Assembly: GCA_037139195.1 (NCBI GenBank)
Contig: JBAXGW010000015.1
Coordinates: forward strand, 1 to 64,000
Length of the DNA: 64,000 nucleotides
From: JBAXGW01 sp037139195
Lineage (GTDB): Bacteria > Bacteroidota > Bacteroidia > Bacteroidales > JAHJDW01
Reading direction: 5' to 3'
Positions 26,781 through 35,184 of the stretch are shown here, piece by piece (positions within the stretch are counted from its first letter, which is position 1; every line of letters begins with the position of its first letter). The notes beneath the pieces were generated by a model. That model was not told the DNA's origin and ran no database searches. It was given only the letters and a program-made list of their open reading frames with translations. Position numbers and translations under genes: made by a program.

Positions 26781-28139
26781 TTATCTATTAAATAAAAGCA
26801 TTTTTACATTTCTATTTGGTTGAATAGAGCCTTTTGAATAGCTTATTTTCCCATTAATAATTGTAGTATTTATTGATGAGTTTAACCTCATTCCTTCAAA
26901 AGGAGACCAATTGCATTTATACAAAATTTGTTTTTTGTCAACAATTTCTGATTTATTTAAATCAACCAACACTAAGTCGGCAAAATAGCCTTTTTTGATA
27001 AAACCTCTATTCTGAATTTTGTATGCTAATGCAGGAGCATGACACATTTTTTCAATAATTTTTTCTAAAGTAAAAATTTGCTTATGATAAAATTCAATCA
27101 TTATTTGCAAAGAGTGTTGTACCAAAGGTACACCAGAAGGTGATTTGCTGTAGATATTTGCTTTTTCTTCTAAAGTGTGAGGAGCATGATCAGTCGCTAT
27201 TACATCAAGCCTATTGTTTAAAACGCCTTGAATAAGGTTTTCTCTGTCGAGTTCAGTTTTGATAGCAGGATTACACTTGATTTTCGAACCTAGTGCTTTA
27301 TAGTCTTTGTCGTTAAACCATAGGTGATGAACACATACCTCGCCAGTTATTTGCTTTTGTTCAATTGGCTTCTCATCAAAAATGCTAAGTTCTTCTTTGG
27401 TTGTTAAGTGAAGAATGTGTAAGCGGCTGTTATATTTTGTTGCAAGTTCAGCAGCTAAAGATGAAGATTTGTAACATGCTTCGTTATTTCGAATAATTGA
27501 ATGCTGTTCAACTGGAATATTATCACCAAATTCTTTTTTTGCTTTTTCTGTATTGATTAAAATTGTTGCTTCATCTTCGCAATGGGTAGCAATTAAAACA
27601 GGGGATTCGGAAAATATTGCTTCTAAGCTCTTTTTATTGTCAACTAGCATGTTTCCTGTAGATGAACCCATGAAAACTTTTAACCCGCAAACTTCTTTTG
27701 AATTTATTTTATTTATTTCTTTTATATTATCATTGCTTGCCCCAAAATAAAAGGAATAATTAGCGTATGACTTGTTGCAGCCTAGTTCGTTTTTTTTATT
27801 CCACTCTTCAATACTGGTGGTTTGTGGATTTGTATTTGGCATTTCCATAAAAGACGTTACTCCTCCTGCAATAGCAGCTCTGGATTCAGATTCTATATCA
27901 CCTTTATGAGTATTGCCAGGTTCTCTAAAGTGAACTTGGTCATCAATAATGCCTGGGAAAACGTGCAATCCTTTGGCATCTATTATTTGATGTGGTAATT
28001 TGTCAATAAAATGTTTGGTTTCAGCAGACAAAGGGTAGGGGTAGATATCAGAAATAATGTCGTCGAAAATTAGAATATCTGCTTTATATATTTTGCCTTC
28101 ATTAACAATGGTTCCGCCAGTAATAAGTGTATGTGTCAT
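26781..28139 (-). CDS. pyrC: Dihydroorotase
   Basis: This amidohydrolase closes carbamoyl-aspartate to dihydroorotate in pyrimidine synthesis. The 452 residues show the metal-site regions: FPGIIDDQVHFREPG, VLIATHCEDE, RLHILHLTTKEE and the catalytic Asp in VIATDHAPHT. The usual HxH metal motif reads Gln68-x-His70 here; I recall this Q-x-H form from other Bacteroidota dihydroorotases, so it need not mean inactivity. It lies between a polyprenol-phosphate mannosyltransferase-like gene and a DUF4296 lipoprotein in one operon. The other pyrimidine gene in the window, pyrE, is unlinked. Confidence 0.93.
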   Translation of the reverse strand: MTHTLITGGTIVNEGKIYKADILIFDDIISDIYPYPLSAETKHFIDKLPHQIIDAKGLHVFPGIIDDQVHFREPGNTHKGDIESESRAAIAGGVTSFMEMPNTNPQTTSIEEWNKKNELGCNKSYANYSFYFGASNDNIKEINKINSKEVCGLKVFMGSSTGNMLVDNKKSLEAIFSESPVLIATHCEDEATILINTEKAKKEFGDNIPVEQHSIIRNNEACYKSSSLAAELATKYNSRLHILHLTTKEELSIFDEKPIEQKQITGEVCVHHLWFNDKDYKALGSKIKCNPAIKTELDRENLIQGVLNNRLDVIATDHAPHTLEEKANIYSKSPSGVPLVQHSLQIMIEFYHKQIFTLEKIIEKMCHAPALAYKIQNRGFIKKGYFADLVLVDLNKSEIVDKKQILYKCNWSPFEGMRLNSSINTTIINGKISYSKGSIQPNRNVKMLLFNR

Positions 28140-28153
28140 TAAAGAATATTCGG

Positions 28154-28885
28154 TTATTTTTTGTACGAACGAAAGATGCTTCTTAATTTTAATTGAATTA
28201 CTCCAAATATTGCTTCTTTAAAAATTCCACTGCTCATTTTTGAAGTTCCTTCTGTTCTGTCTGTAAAGATTATTGGAACTTCTATAATATTGAACCCTAA
28301 TTTCCAAGTGGTAAATTTCATTTCTATTTGAAATGCATATCCAATAAATTTCACTTTGTCAAGGTTAATGGTTTCAAGTACTTTGCGGGTATAGCATTTA
28401 AAGCCAGCTGTAGAGTCTTGAATTTTCATTCCAGTGATGAATCTTACATAAGCTGATGCATAATAAGACATAATAACTCTGCCCATTGGCCAATTAACTA
28501 CATTTACGCCTTTAATGTATCTTGAACCTATTGCCAAGTCTGCCCCTTTATTTGCACATGCATCATGCAGCTTTAATAAATCTTCCGGATTGTGAGAGAA
28601 ATCGGCATCCATTTCAAATATATATTCATAATTATTTTTAAGAGCCCATTTGAATCCATGAATATATGCAGTTCCTAACCCGAGTTTTCCTTTTCGTTCT
28701 TCAATAAAAAGTTTACCTGAAAATTCAGGAATTAAACTTTTAACAATTGACGCCGTTCCATCTGGAGAATTGTCTTCAATTATAAGTAAATGAAAATCAG
28801 AAGGCAATGAAAAAACTTTTCGAATTATTTTTTCGATATTTTCTTTTTCATTATACGTAGGTATTATAACTAATTTGTCCGACAC
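28154..28885 (-). CDS. Polyprenol monophosphomannose synthase-like family 2 glycosyltransferase
   Basis: The 243-residue GT-A enzyme has IIPTYNEKENIEKII at the start, IIEDNSPDGTASIV, the metal-binding MDADFSHNPEDL, and SRYIKGVNVVNWPMGR, matching dolichol/polyprenol-phosphate mannosyltransferases that lack C-terminal membrane helices. It would transfer a sugar (mannose in the family) from a nucleotide donor to a lipid phosphate at the membrane, feeding periplasmic glycosylation. It heads the operon with dihydroorotase and the DUF4296 lipoprotein. Confidence 0.92.
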   Translation of the reverse strand: MSDKLVIIPTYNEKENIEKIIRKVFSLPSDFHLLIIEDNSPDGTASIVKSLIPEFSGKLFIEERKGKLGLGTAYIHGFKWALKNNYEYIFEMDADFSHNPEDLLKLHDACANKGADLAIGSRYIKGVNVVNWPMGRVIMSYYASAYVRFITGMKIQDSTAGFKCYTRKVLETINLDKVKFIGYAFQIEMKFTTWKLGFNIIEVPIIFTDRTEGTSKMSSGIFKEAIFGVIQLKLRSIFRSYKK

Positions 28886-28904
28886 TTTAGGTAGATTTTG
28901 GCAT

Positions 28905-28938
28905 CAAATATATAAAATATTTTGCATATTAAAACAAA
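28905..28938 (-). promoter_or_regulatory. Promoter of the glycosyltransferase-pyrC-DUF4296 operon
   Basis: Minus strand TATATTTG (28912-28905) and TTTG (28938-28935) are separated by 22 bases. The -33 element lies inside the preceding terminator palindrome. The leader is about 16 bases. Confidence 0.45.
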
Positions 28939-28970
28939 AAAGGTTTGCAATTGCAAACCTTTTTTGTTTT
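28931..28970. terminator. Perfect 40-bp palindromic terminator
   Basis: A 20-bp perfect inverted repeat centred at 28950/28951 (core AGGTTTGCAA/TTGCAAACCT) with A/T flanks ends the TonB receptor-endonuclease unit on the minus strand. Confidence 0.88.
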
Positions 28971-28991
28971 TGCGATTTTTCTGGCTAAATA

Positions 28992-31130
28992 TTAGTTAAT
29001 TACAACTCTTTTCACAGCTTCTCCCTTATTTGTAAATACATGAACAAAATATAAACCTTTATTCAATTCAATTGAATTAGCATTATTTTTGTTAAGAACA
29101 ATTTGTCCTAAAATATCAGTAACCTGAATGTTTTCAATTTGCATGCCATCACAAACTATGTTGACAATTCCATTTGAAGGGTTTGGATAAACTAATACGT
29201 TGTTATTTATATTGTTTTCTTCAGTTCCTACAAGTGATACTGTATAAAAATCTATTAAATTTGCCCATTCTGGATGGTCAATAAATGGATTTCTGTTTGT
29301 TTGTTTAGAGTTAACATAATCATTTCTTGCAATTTCATGATTGCTAACTGGATCTTGGGTATTCCATGTTTTCAGAATATCTTGATTTTGATTTGTTGGA
29401 AGTTTCCAAGCGCCACCAGTACCATTATAGCACATTATCATGTGAAACATTGCTCTAGCAGCATCGCCTTTATGTTCGTTTCTTGGTTCGAAAACTGTAT
29501 TTCCATTTGCATCAGTACCATATTTGCATCCTAGGTAAGTAGAGGTTGCATTTGCAACTACTCCCAATGGATTATTGCTTCTCTTGGAATTAGCATTATC
29601 AAATTCAGTTGGATAAATATTATACAAATCGGAGTACTCTATTGCATTTACATCCCCGTTTGAAGGCATCCAGCTTGCACAAAAAGTGTGCTCTCTACTT
29701 AAATCGCCATCAACAGTAGAGTTTGCCCAATAAAAAGGCTCAGAGTATACTGAATTAAAACCAGAATATACACATGTTACAACTTTTTGTCCGTTAGTTG
29801 TGTCACGTGCGTAAAACTCGCTTATTATTGTTGGTGCATAATTGCTATAGTATATTTGGGTATGAGGATTAATTAAATTATGAAGGTCTTGAATAAAGGT
29901 TGAACTTTGACTATTTATTGAAGAATAATAGGTTCCCATCATATTTCCAGAAGATGCAGTATTGCCATTTAATGGCGTCGTAGTTAAATAGTTTTCAAAT
30001 CCGTGAGGTCCATTGAATGAGAATGCTGAAAAATGATATATATTATTTGCAATAATACCAGAGGGCTTAAAAGTTCCCGCATCCCCAACATATACAACTT
30101 GAGCGTTTCCAATATAGTCGCCAATTGTGTATGAAACTCCGTCAACAGGAATTTCGGTTACAGCAGAATTGATTTTTTTCAAAACTATGTATGAATCTGG
30201 TGCTGTTGATGCATCACTAAATCCAACTGTTAATGAATAGGATTTTACTGAGGTGAAATTTAAATTTGTTGGTTGACTGCTTGGTTCTGTTGCGTATTGT
30301 CCTTTTATTCCATATAGATTGATTATATAAGGATTTTCATCCGTATCATTATTGTATATTGTTAAAATTGCCTTTTTTGTTCCATCAGCACCTGTTGGAT
30401 TAAAGTTAACTGTAAAATTTGCTGTAGCTCCAAATGCTACTGAGGCAGGAATATTAGCAAAAGAAAAATCTGAAGCATTTGCTCCAGTTAAAGTAGTATT
30501 TGCAATATCAAGACTACCAGAGCTTCCGTTGTTTTCTAAAGTAAACGTTGAGCTAGCTGTTGTACCAATTACTACTTCCGAATTATTAATTACATCAGTA
30601 CTATTATATTTAATATTTATTTCAACGGGTCCTGCAGGCGCTGGTGCAAGGTTGACTTGGTCAAGGGCAACATTGCTCCCTGAAACTTTAGTTGTATAGT
30701 AAAAGCGAACATATCTACTAGCTGAATTTATATTGCTAATTGTGTAAAGTGTAAAAGCGGCATTCATAGTTGTGTAATTTGTTAGAGTGTCCCAATTTGT
30801 TCCATCTACAGATTCAAGTAATGAAAATTTACCTGTAAAAGCGGGTACAGAAGTTGCAGTTCCTTTCATGTAAAATGTTAAAGGGCCAGGAACATCAGCA
30901 AAAAATATTTGTACGTACTCGCCTGCACCATCCAATCTGCAAGAGGGGTTTCCGTCGCTTCCTGTAGTGTAAGTTGTATTTCCAGCAACTACATTTAAAT
31001 TTAATGTCCAGCCGTTAGGCGGTGTAGCACTATTAAAATCAAATGATGTTGGCAAGCTCGTTTGAGCAAAGGATATAAAGCTTATTGCTAAAAATCCTAA
31101 TAATAAATTAATCTTCTTGAAAATTTTCAT
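28992..31130 (-). CDS. Secreted endonuclease I (EndA/NucM family) with T9SS type A sorting domain
   Basis: The 712 residues begin with a signal peptide (to SFAQ, residue 23). A carbohydrate-binding-like beta-sandwich (about 25-170), a choice-of-anchor D/hydin-like domain (about 172-285) and an FN3-like domain come next. The endonuclease I domain (about 395-635) has DLSREHTFCASWMPS with the catalytic His, YNIYPTEFDNANSKRSNNPL, EPRNEHKGDAARAMFHM and NRNPFIDHPEW. A type A T9SS domain ends the protein (VYPNPSNGIVNIV, GLYFVHVF). It is a metal-dependent non-specific nuclease for extracellular DNA or RNA. It starts 18 bases after the TonB receptor stop. Confidence 0.93.
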   Translation of the reverse strand: MKIFKKINLLLGFLAISFISFAQTSLPTSFDFNSATPPNGWTLNLNVVAGNTTYTTGSDGNPSCRLDGAGEYVQIFFADVPGPLTFYMKGTATSVPAFTGKFSLLESVDGTNWDTLTNYTTMNAAFTLYTISNINSASRYVRFYYTTKVSGSNVALDQVNLAPAPAGPVEINIKYNSTDVINNSEVVIGTTASSTFTLENNGSSGSLDIANTTLTGANASDFSFANIPASVAFGATANFTVNFNPTGADGTKKAILTIYNNDTDENPYIINLYGIKGQYATEPSSQPTNLNFTSVKSYSLTVGFSDASTAPDSYIVLKKINSAVTEIPVDGVSYTIGDYIGNAQVVYVGDAGTFKPSGIIANNIYHFSAFSFNGPHGFENYLTTTPLNGNTASSGNMMGTYYSSINSQSSTFIQDLHNLINPHTQIYYSNYAPTIISEFYARDTTNGQKVVTCVYSGFNSVYSEPFYWANSTVDGDLSREHTFCASWMPSNGDVNAIEYSDLYNIYPTEFDNANSKRSNNPLGVVANATSTYLGCKYGTDANGNTVFEPRNEHKGDAARAMFHMIMCYNGTGGAWKLPTNQNQDILKTWNTQDPVSNHEIARNDYVNSKQTNRNPFIDHPEWANLIDFYTVSLVGTEENNINNNVLVYPNPSNGIVNIVCDGMQIENIQVTDILGQIVLNKNNANSIELNKGLYFVHVFTNKGEAVKRVVIN

Positions 31131-31148
31131 CGTTATAATTATTAAAAT

Positions 31149-34040
31149 TTATAAAGTTATTTGTAATGAAGTTGTGAATCTACGACCCATACCAAAGAAA
31201 ACTGCAGCTGATTTGGCATCAAAATCATTAAAACTTTGAGTGTAACTATCATTATTAGCAGCATCTGATATATACATTTTGTTGAAAAGATTTAAAATGT
31301 TAAAACGGAAGTCGACTTTTTTCTTCATTACATAAAAGCGATATCCCATGTTTAAATCTACCAAAGTATAATTTGGCATCATCCAAGATTCTCTGCCTGC
31401 GTTTTCACCGCTTAAAGAGAATGGATCAAATTGTGAATAATATCTTCCAAAATAAGTTAGTCTAGGTTTGATGTATAATCCTTTAATGATTTCGTATCTA
31501 ATTCCGCAGCCTAGCTGAGTTTGGGCTGCATCACCGACGTGAACCCCTTTTGCATCAAATGAAATTTTATCTCCTGTAGGTATTCCAGTATTTGGATCTT
31601 CAACATTAAAAGTGTCTTTTGATGTCCAAATCCAATCTCCATAAGAAGCTAGACCTTCTAATTCAATTTTCTTTGTGACTTTATAAATAAAGTCTCCTTC
31701 AATGCCCGTATGTCTTGCATTCATTCCATTAACATTAATTTTGTATTGTTCATCATTTATTGTTACAGTAGAAGGGAAGTCGGCAGGACGATTAGACCAT
31801 AAGGTGTAATATGTATTTAAATTTAAACTGATTTTTTGTTTTGAATAACTATAGCCAAGTTCTAAGGCTTTTATGTTTTCATTTTCTATGTTTTCGATTT
31901 TTGTGTTGTTGTTATCGAAAACATTTGAAAATCGGGGTGCTTTTGAAATATACCCTAAATTCAGAAAAGCATTTTGAAATTCGTCGATATTATAATTCAA
32001 ACCACCTTTTATTGTAAATCCAGGGCGCCATACCCAATTAGTTTCTGAATACCTAGCTTCTGCAGAATTCTGTGTGTATTGTTTGGCATTTACAATCGAA
32101 ACGGTGTCCTTATTGCTTCCATTTATTTTTACTATAAATGTAGTATCACCACTAGTGAACATTTTGTCTTTTCCATCATTTCCACTATTGAAGGTTATAT
32201 TATCAGTTCCATTTGTTAAAAATATGTCGCCAAAACCTACCGCCTGATTATAAGTTTTTCCATCTATCACTAAATCTTTGTTCTTATAAAAATCAATTCT
32301 TTTGTAACCTGTATAAGCGGCAGAAAGATTGATGAAAGTTGTTATATTGCCATTTTTGTATTCTAATTGTGTAAATGCACCGCCCCATTTCACAAGTCCT
32401 TGGTAATTGTACCCAATTGTATCGCCAATGTGTTTTACTAAAGTTTGAGTCTCGCTAGTGTAGTTTCCTGCTGTTGTTTTATTGGTGTTATCCATAAAAT
32501 AGTCCCCACCAAGTAAATCGTATATAGTTTTGTAATGAATTCCTTTATAATTTCTGAAATCTAGACCTCCCGATAATTCTAACTCATCATTAATAGTGTA
32601 ATTTAGTGTTGTTAATAAACCATACCATCTGTGTTCATTGTGTTTGCTATTTAAAATTCCCCCTGCCCATCTTTCATTTGGGTCAACTAGAGTATTTATT
32701 TGATAAGGACCGGTTTTATTTGTATTGTAAATACTTTGAAAATCAATTAATCCATTAACAGTATCTAAAGGATATGATGTTGAACTGCCTGCAACTCCAT
32801 TTTTAGTGCCTGCAGCATAACTTACGCCACCGCCATTTCCAATGGATGCATATAAAATATTTGACACATAAAGTTTTTTATTTACATTCCAAAAATCGCG
32901 AAGGCTAAATTGTGGTTTGTGATAATAATTGTATTGTTCACTTACCACTTCCGATGCACCATCTCTATTTAATACTCCCCAATGTTGATTGTAGCGTAAT
33001 CCTCTTTCTTTGTTTAAGTTGATAACGCTGTCGGGAATGCCAATTTTTTTAGCGTATTCGTGGCTGTATAATGCCACTGGTTTTTGAAAAGCTCTTTGAG
33101 CATGGTTTTGAGGTGCTCCCATTGCACTTATGCTTATTATATGTTTTTTTATTTTTTTATCTACTTTTAAATAGTAAAAATATCCTTCTGATTGGGTGTT
33201 GTCAACCCAGCCATCTCCAAATTTATATGAAAGAGCTGATGTGAAGGAGAATCCATGTTTTAATTCCCCAGAAGTATAGCCTAACGTTGTTCTGCTTTGA
33301 CCTTCAGACGTGATTTCTTCTTTAATTTTAAGTGATTTCTTTGTTTCGATTCCGCTAGTCATTATATTCATTGTTCCTCCGATTGATGGAATTGCAATTT
33401 TAGATGCACCTAAACCTCTTTGAACTTGAATGTTTCGTGTTACAATGTCTAATCCGAACCAATTCGACCAGTAAACCCAACCATTTTCCATGTCATTTAC
33501 TGGAATTCCATCAAGCATTACTGCTACATTTCGTTGATTAAAACCTCTTATATTGATTCTCGCATCTCCATCTCCTCCACCTTGCTGTGTTGCATATACT
33601 CCTGGGGTTGAATTGAGCAGCATTGGCATGTCTTGTGAAGCTAAATTTTCTTCAATTATTCTTGGTGTTATGTTAGTGAACGCAACAGGTGTTTCTCTTG
33701 TTTTGGCAATATCAGCAACAACTTGAACCTCGTTTAGCATTGTAGTTTCTAGTTTTACATCGCATATAATGTTTTTGCCTGCAACTGTTATTTTTTTTTC
33801 TATTGGTTTATATCCGATATACGAAAATGTTAAGGTATATTCCCCATTAACTAGCGAAATTGAATAGTTCCCATCAATATCAGAAACAACTCCTTTCCCT
33901 GTAGCGTAAGTTATATTTGCTCCAATTAGAGTTTCGCTCGATGTAGCATCTTTTATATTTCCTTTGATTGTATATGTTTGTGCTTTTGAAAATGAGCAAA
34001 AAAGAGCCGAAATGAAAATTAGTAATAGTACTTTTTTCAT
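31149..34040 (-). CDS. TonB-dependent outer-membrane receptor with carboxypeptidase-like regulatory domain
   Basis: The 963 residues have a signal peptide (to FSKAQ, about 21), a CarboxypepD_reg-like domain (TIKGNIKDATSSETLIGANI, then TLTFSYIGYKPIEKKI; to about 105), a plug domain (DMPMLLNSTPGVYATQQGGG, INIRGFNQRNVAVMLDGIPV; about 120-225) and a 22-strand-type barrel ending RRFTTSLQITL. There is no SusD gene beside it, so it is not a classical Sus locus. It is co-transcribed with a secreted endonuclease, so nucleic-acid products, phosphate or metal are candidate substrates by inference. Confidence 0.93.
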   Translation of the reverse strand: MKKVLLLIFISALFCSFSKAQTYTIKGNIKDATSSETLIGANITYATGKGVVSDIDGNYSISLVNGEYTLTFSYIGYKPIEKKITVAGKNIICDVKLETTMLNEVQVVADIAKTRETPVAFTNITPRIIEENLASQDMPMLLNSTPGVYATQQGGGDGDARINIRGFNQRNVAVMLDGIPVNDMENGWVYWSNWFGLDIVTRNIQVQRGLGASKIAIPSIGGTMNIMTSGIETKKSLKIKEEITSEGQSRTTLGYTSGELKHGFSFTSALSYKFGDGWVDNTQSEGYFYYLKVDKKIKKHIISISAMGAPQNHAQRAFQKPVALYSHEYAKKIGIPDSVINLNKERGLRYNQHWGVLNRDGASEVVSEQYNYYHKPQFSLRDFWNVNKKLYVSNILYASIGNGGGVSYAAGTKNGVAGSSTSYPLDTVNGLIDFQSIYNTNKTGPYQINTLVDPNERWAGGILNSKHNEHRWYGLLTTLNYTINDELELSGGLDFRNYKGIHYKTIYDLLGGDYFMDNTNKTTAGNYTSETQTLVKHIGDTIGYNYQGLVKWGGAFTQLEYKNGNITTFINLSAAYTGYKRIDFYKNKDLVIDGKTYNQAVGFGDIFLTNGTDNITFNSGNDGKDKMFTSGDTTFIVKINGSNKDTVSIVNAKQYTQNSAEARYSETNWVWRPGFTIKGGLNYNIDEFQNAFLNLGYISKAPRFSNVFDNNNTKIENIENENIKALELGYSYSKQKISLNLNTYYTLWSNRPADFPSTVTINDEQYKINVNGMNARHTGIEGDFIYKVTKKIELEGLASYGDWIWTSKDTFNVEDPNTGIPTGDKISFDAKGVHVGDAAQTQLGCGIRYEIIKGLYIKPRLTYFGRYYSQFDPFSLSGENAGRESWMMPNYTLVDLNMGYRFYVMKKKVDFRFNILNLFNKMYISDAANNDSYTQSFNDFDAKSAAVFFGMGRRFTTSLQITL

Positions 34041-34055
34041 AATTTTTTAGATTAA

Positions 34056-34088
34056 AAAACCAGTGGAATCTTTAATGCCACTGGTTTT
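34056..34088 (-). terminator. Terminator after the lamin-tail protein gene
   Basis: An 11-bp stem AAAACCAGTGG/CCACTGGTTTT encloses an 11-base loop and is followed by a T-rich tract on the minus strand, just before the TonB receptor gene. Confidence 0.85.
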
Positions 34089-34111
34089 GGTTTAGCAATC
34101 AGTTGATATGT

Positions 34112-35035
34112 TTAGTTTTTTACAACCTTTTGAGTAATTTGGTTTTCTCCTGCATTAATAATAACAAAGTAAATTCCATTTTCCATACTTTGGAAATTTA
34201 TTGAAATTGTATTTGTTTTTGGACAAGAAGAATAAATGCTTTTGCCAAGTACATCTATAACTTTAATAGATTGAATATTTTCCTTTGATGTAACAACTAG
34301 GTTAGAATTTACTGGGTTTGGCAAAAAAGAAGCAGATGTGCTTGATATTTCATTAACCGAGGTTTGATTACAAGAACAGTCATGTGTTTGCAGATTAGTA
34401 AATGTATTCATGTCAAAAACATCCCACTCGGCAAGTGTGTTAAAAGAAGCTGGATTTGTGGTTACACCTGAAGTAATTGTTGATTTTCTAACAAGCGATT
34501 TGTCTTTAGTTAAAAATTCTCCAGTTCCATCATTGTATGGGTCTGTATCAGTCCATGCTGTTGTTGGTCTTTCTCCGATAACACCAAATATATCAACATT
34601 TGTCCATGTTCCGCCATTGTTTTTTTGCAATGACATTGCATCATCGCCATTAAAAGAAAGGGTGCTGTTTACATTATAATCAGGACAAGCAAAAGTATCT
34701 GCTTTAGCTTGCAAATCTGCAAATACAACAGTGTCTTGGCCTGTAGCGCCAACTACTCTTCTGTCAATAACAAATACTTTAACATCATGAGAAGCAATAG
34801 AACCGGTTAAATTTAATACAAAAGTAGCTGTTTGATCTGCTGTTGCAGAACCGTTTTGCCATCTAATCAAGCGATATGCTGATAAATTAATAGGTGCTGA
34901 TGTTGGATTATAAATCTCAATTGCCTTATTGTTGTAGTTTCCTTCAACATATTCCGAAATAAATAATTCGCTGCATTGTGAATGAGCATAGCTAAATGAT
35001 GCAATAGCAAAAACTGAAAGTAAAATTTTTTTCAT
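34112..35035 (-). CDS. Secreted lamin-tail-domain protein with T9SS type A sorting domain
   Basis: The ATG at 35035 is chosen because it starts the signal peptide (MKKILLSVFAIASFSYAHSQ) and because the longer frame begins inside a promoter -7 element. The 307 residues have an LTD fold at about 21-165 (ELFISEYVEGNYNNKAIEIY, NLSAYRLIRW, DDAMSLQKN, IGERP) and a C-terminal T9SS domain (FLPNPVNSNLVV, ENGIYFVIINAG). LTD domains often accompany secreted nucleases in this phylum. It is followed by a terminator and then the TonB receptor-endonuclease pair. Confidence 0.88.
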   Translation of the reverse strand: MKKILLSVFAIASFSYAHSQCSELFISEYVEGNYNNKAIEIYNPTSAPINLSAYRLIRWQNGSATADQTATFVLNLTGSIASHDVKVFVIDRRVVGATGQDTVVFADLQAKADTFACPDYNVNSTLSFNGDDAMSLQKNNGGTWTNVDIFGVIGERPTTAWTDTDPYNDGTGEFLTKDKSLVRKSTITSGVTTNPASFNTLAEWDVFDMNTFTNLQTHDCSCNQTSVNEISSTSASFLPNPVNSNLVVTSKENIQSIKVIDVLGKSIYSSCPKTNTISINFQSMENGIYFVIINAGENQITQKVVKN

Positions 35036-35065
35036 TTGTTGTAGATTAGTTAATATTTCTCTCAA

Positions 35066-35073
35066 CAAATTTA
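35066..35073 (-). promoter_or_regulatory. -7 element of the lamin-tail gene
   Basis: TAAATTTG on the minus strand matches TAnnTTTG exactly and lies 31 bases before the ATG at 35035. It overlaps the upstream alternative start at 35068, which argues against that longer start. The -33 element is weak. Confidence 0.42.
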
Positions 35074-35184
35074 GTTAAGAAAAGTTAAACTAAAAAGCAA
35101 TATATTGTTAATTAATTGTTATTAATACGTCTGTTGCCTTTTTTTATTGAAATAACATGATATTAAGGATAAACAGAACATTGA

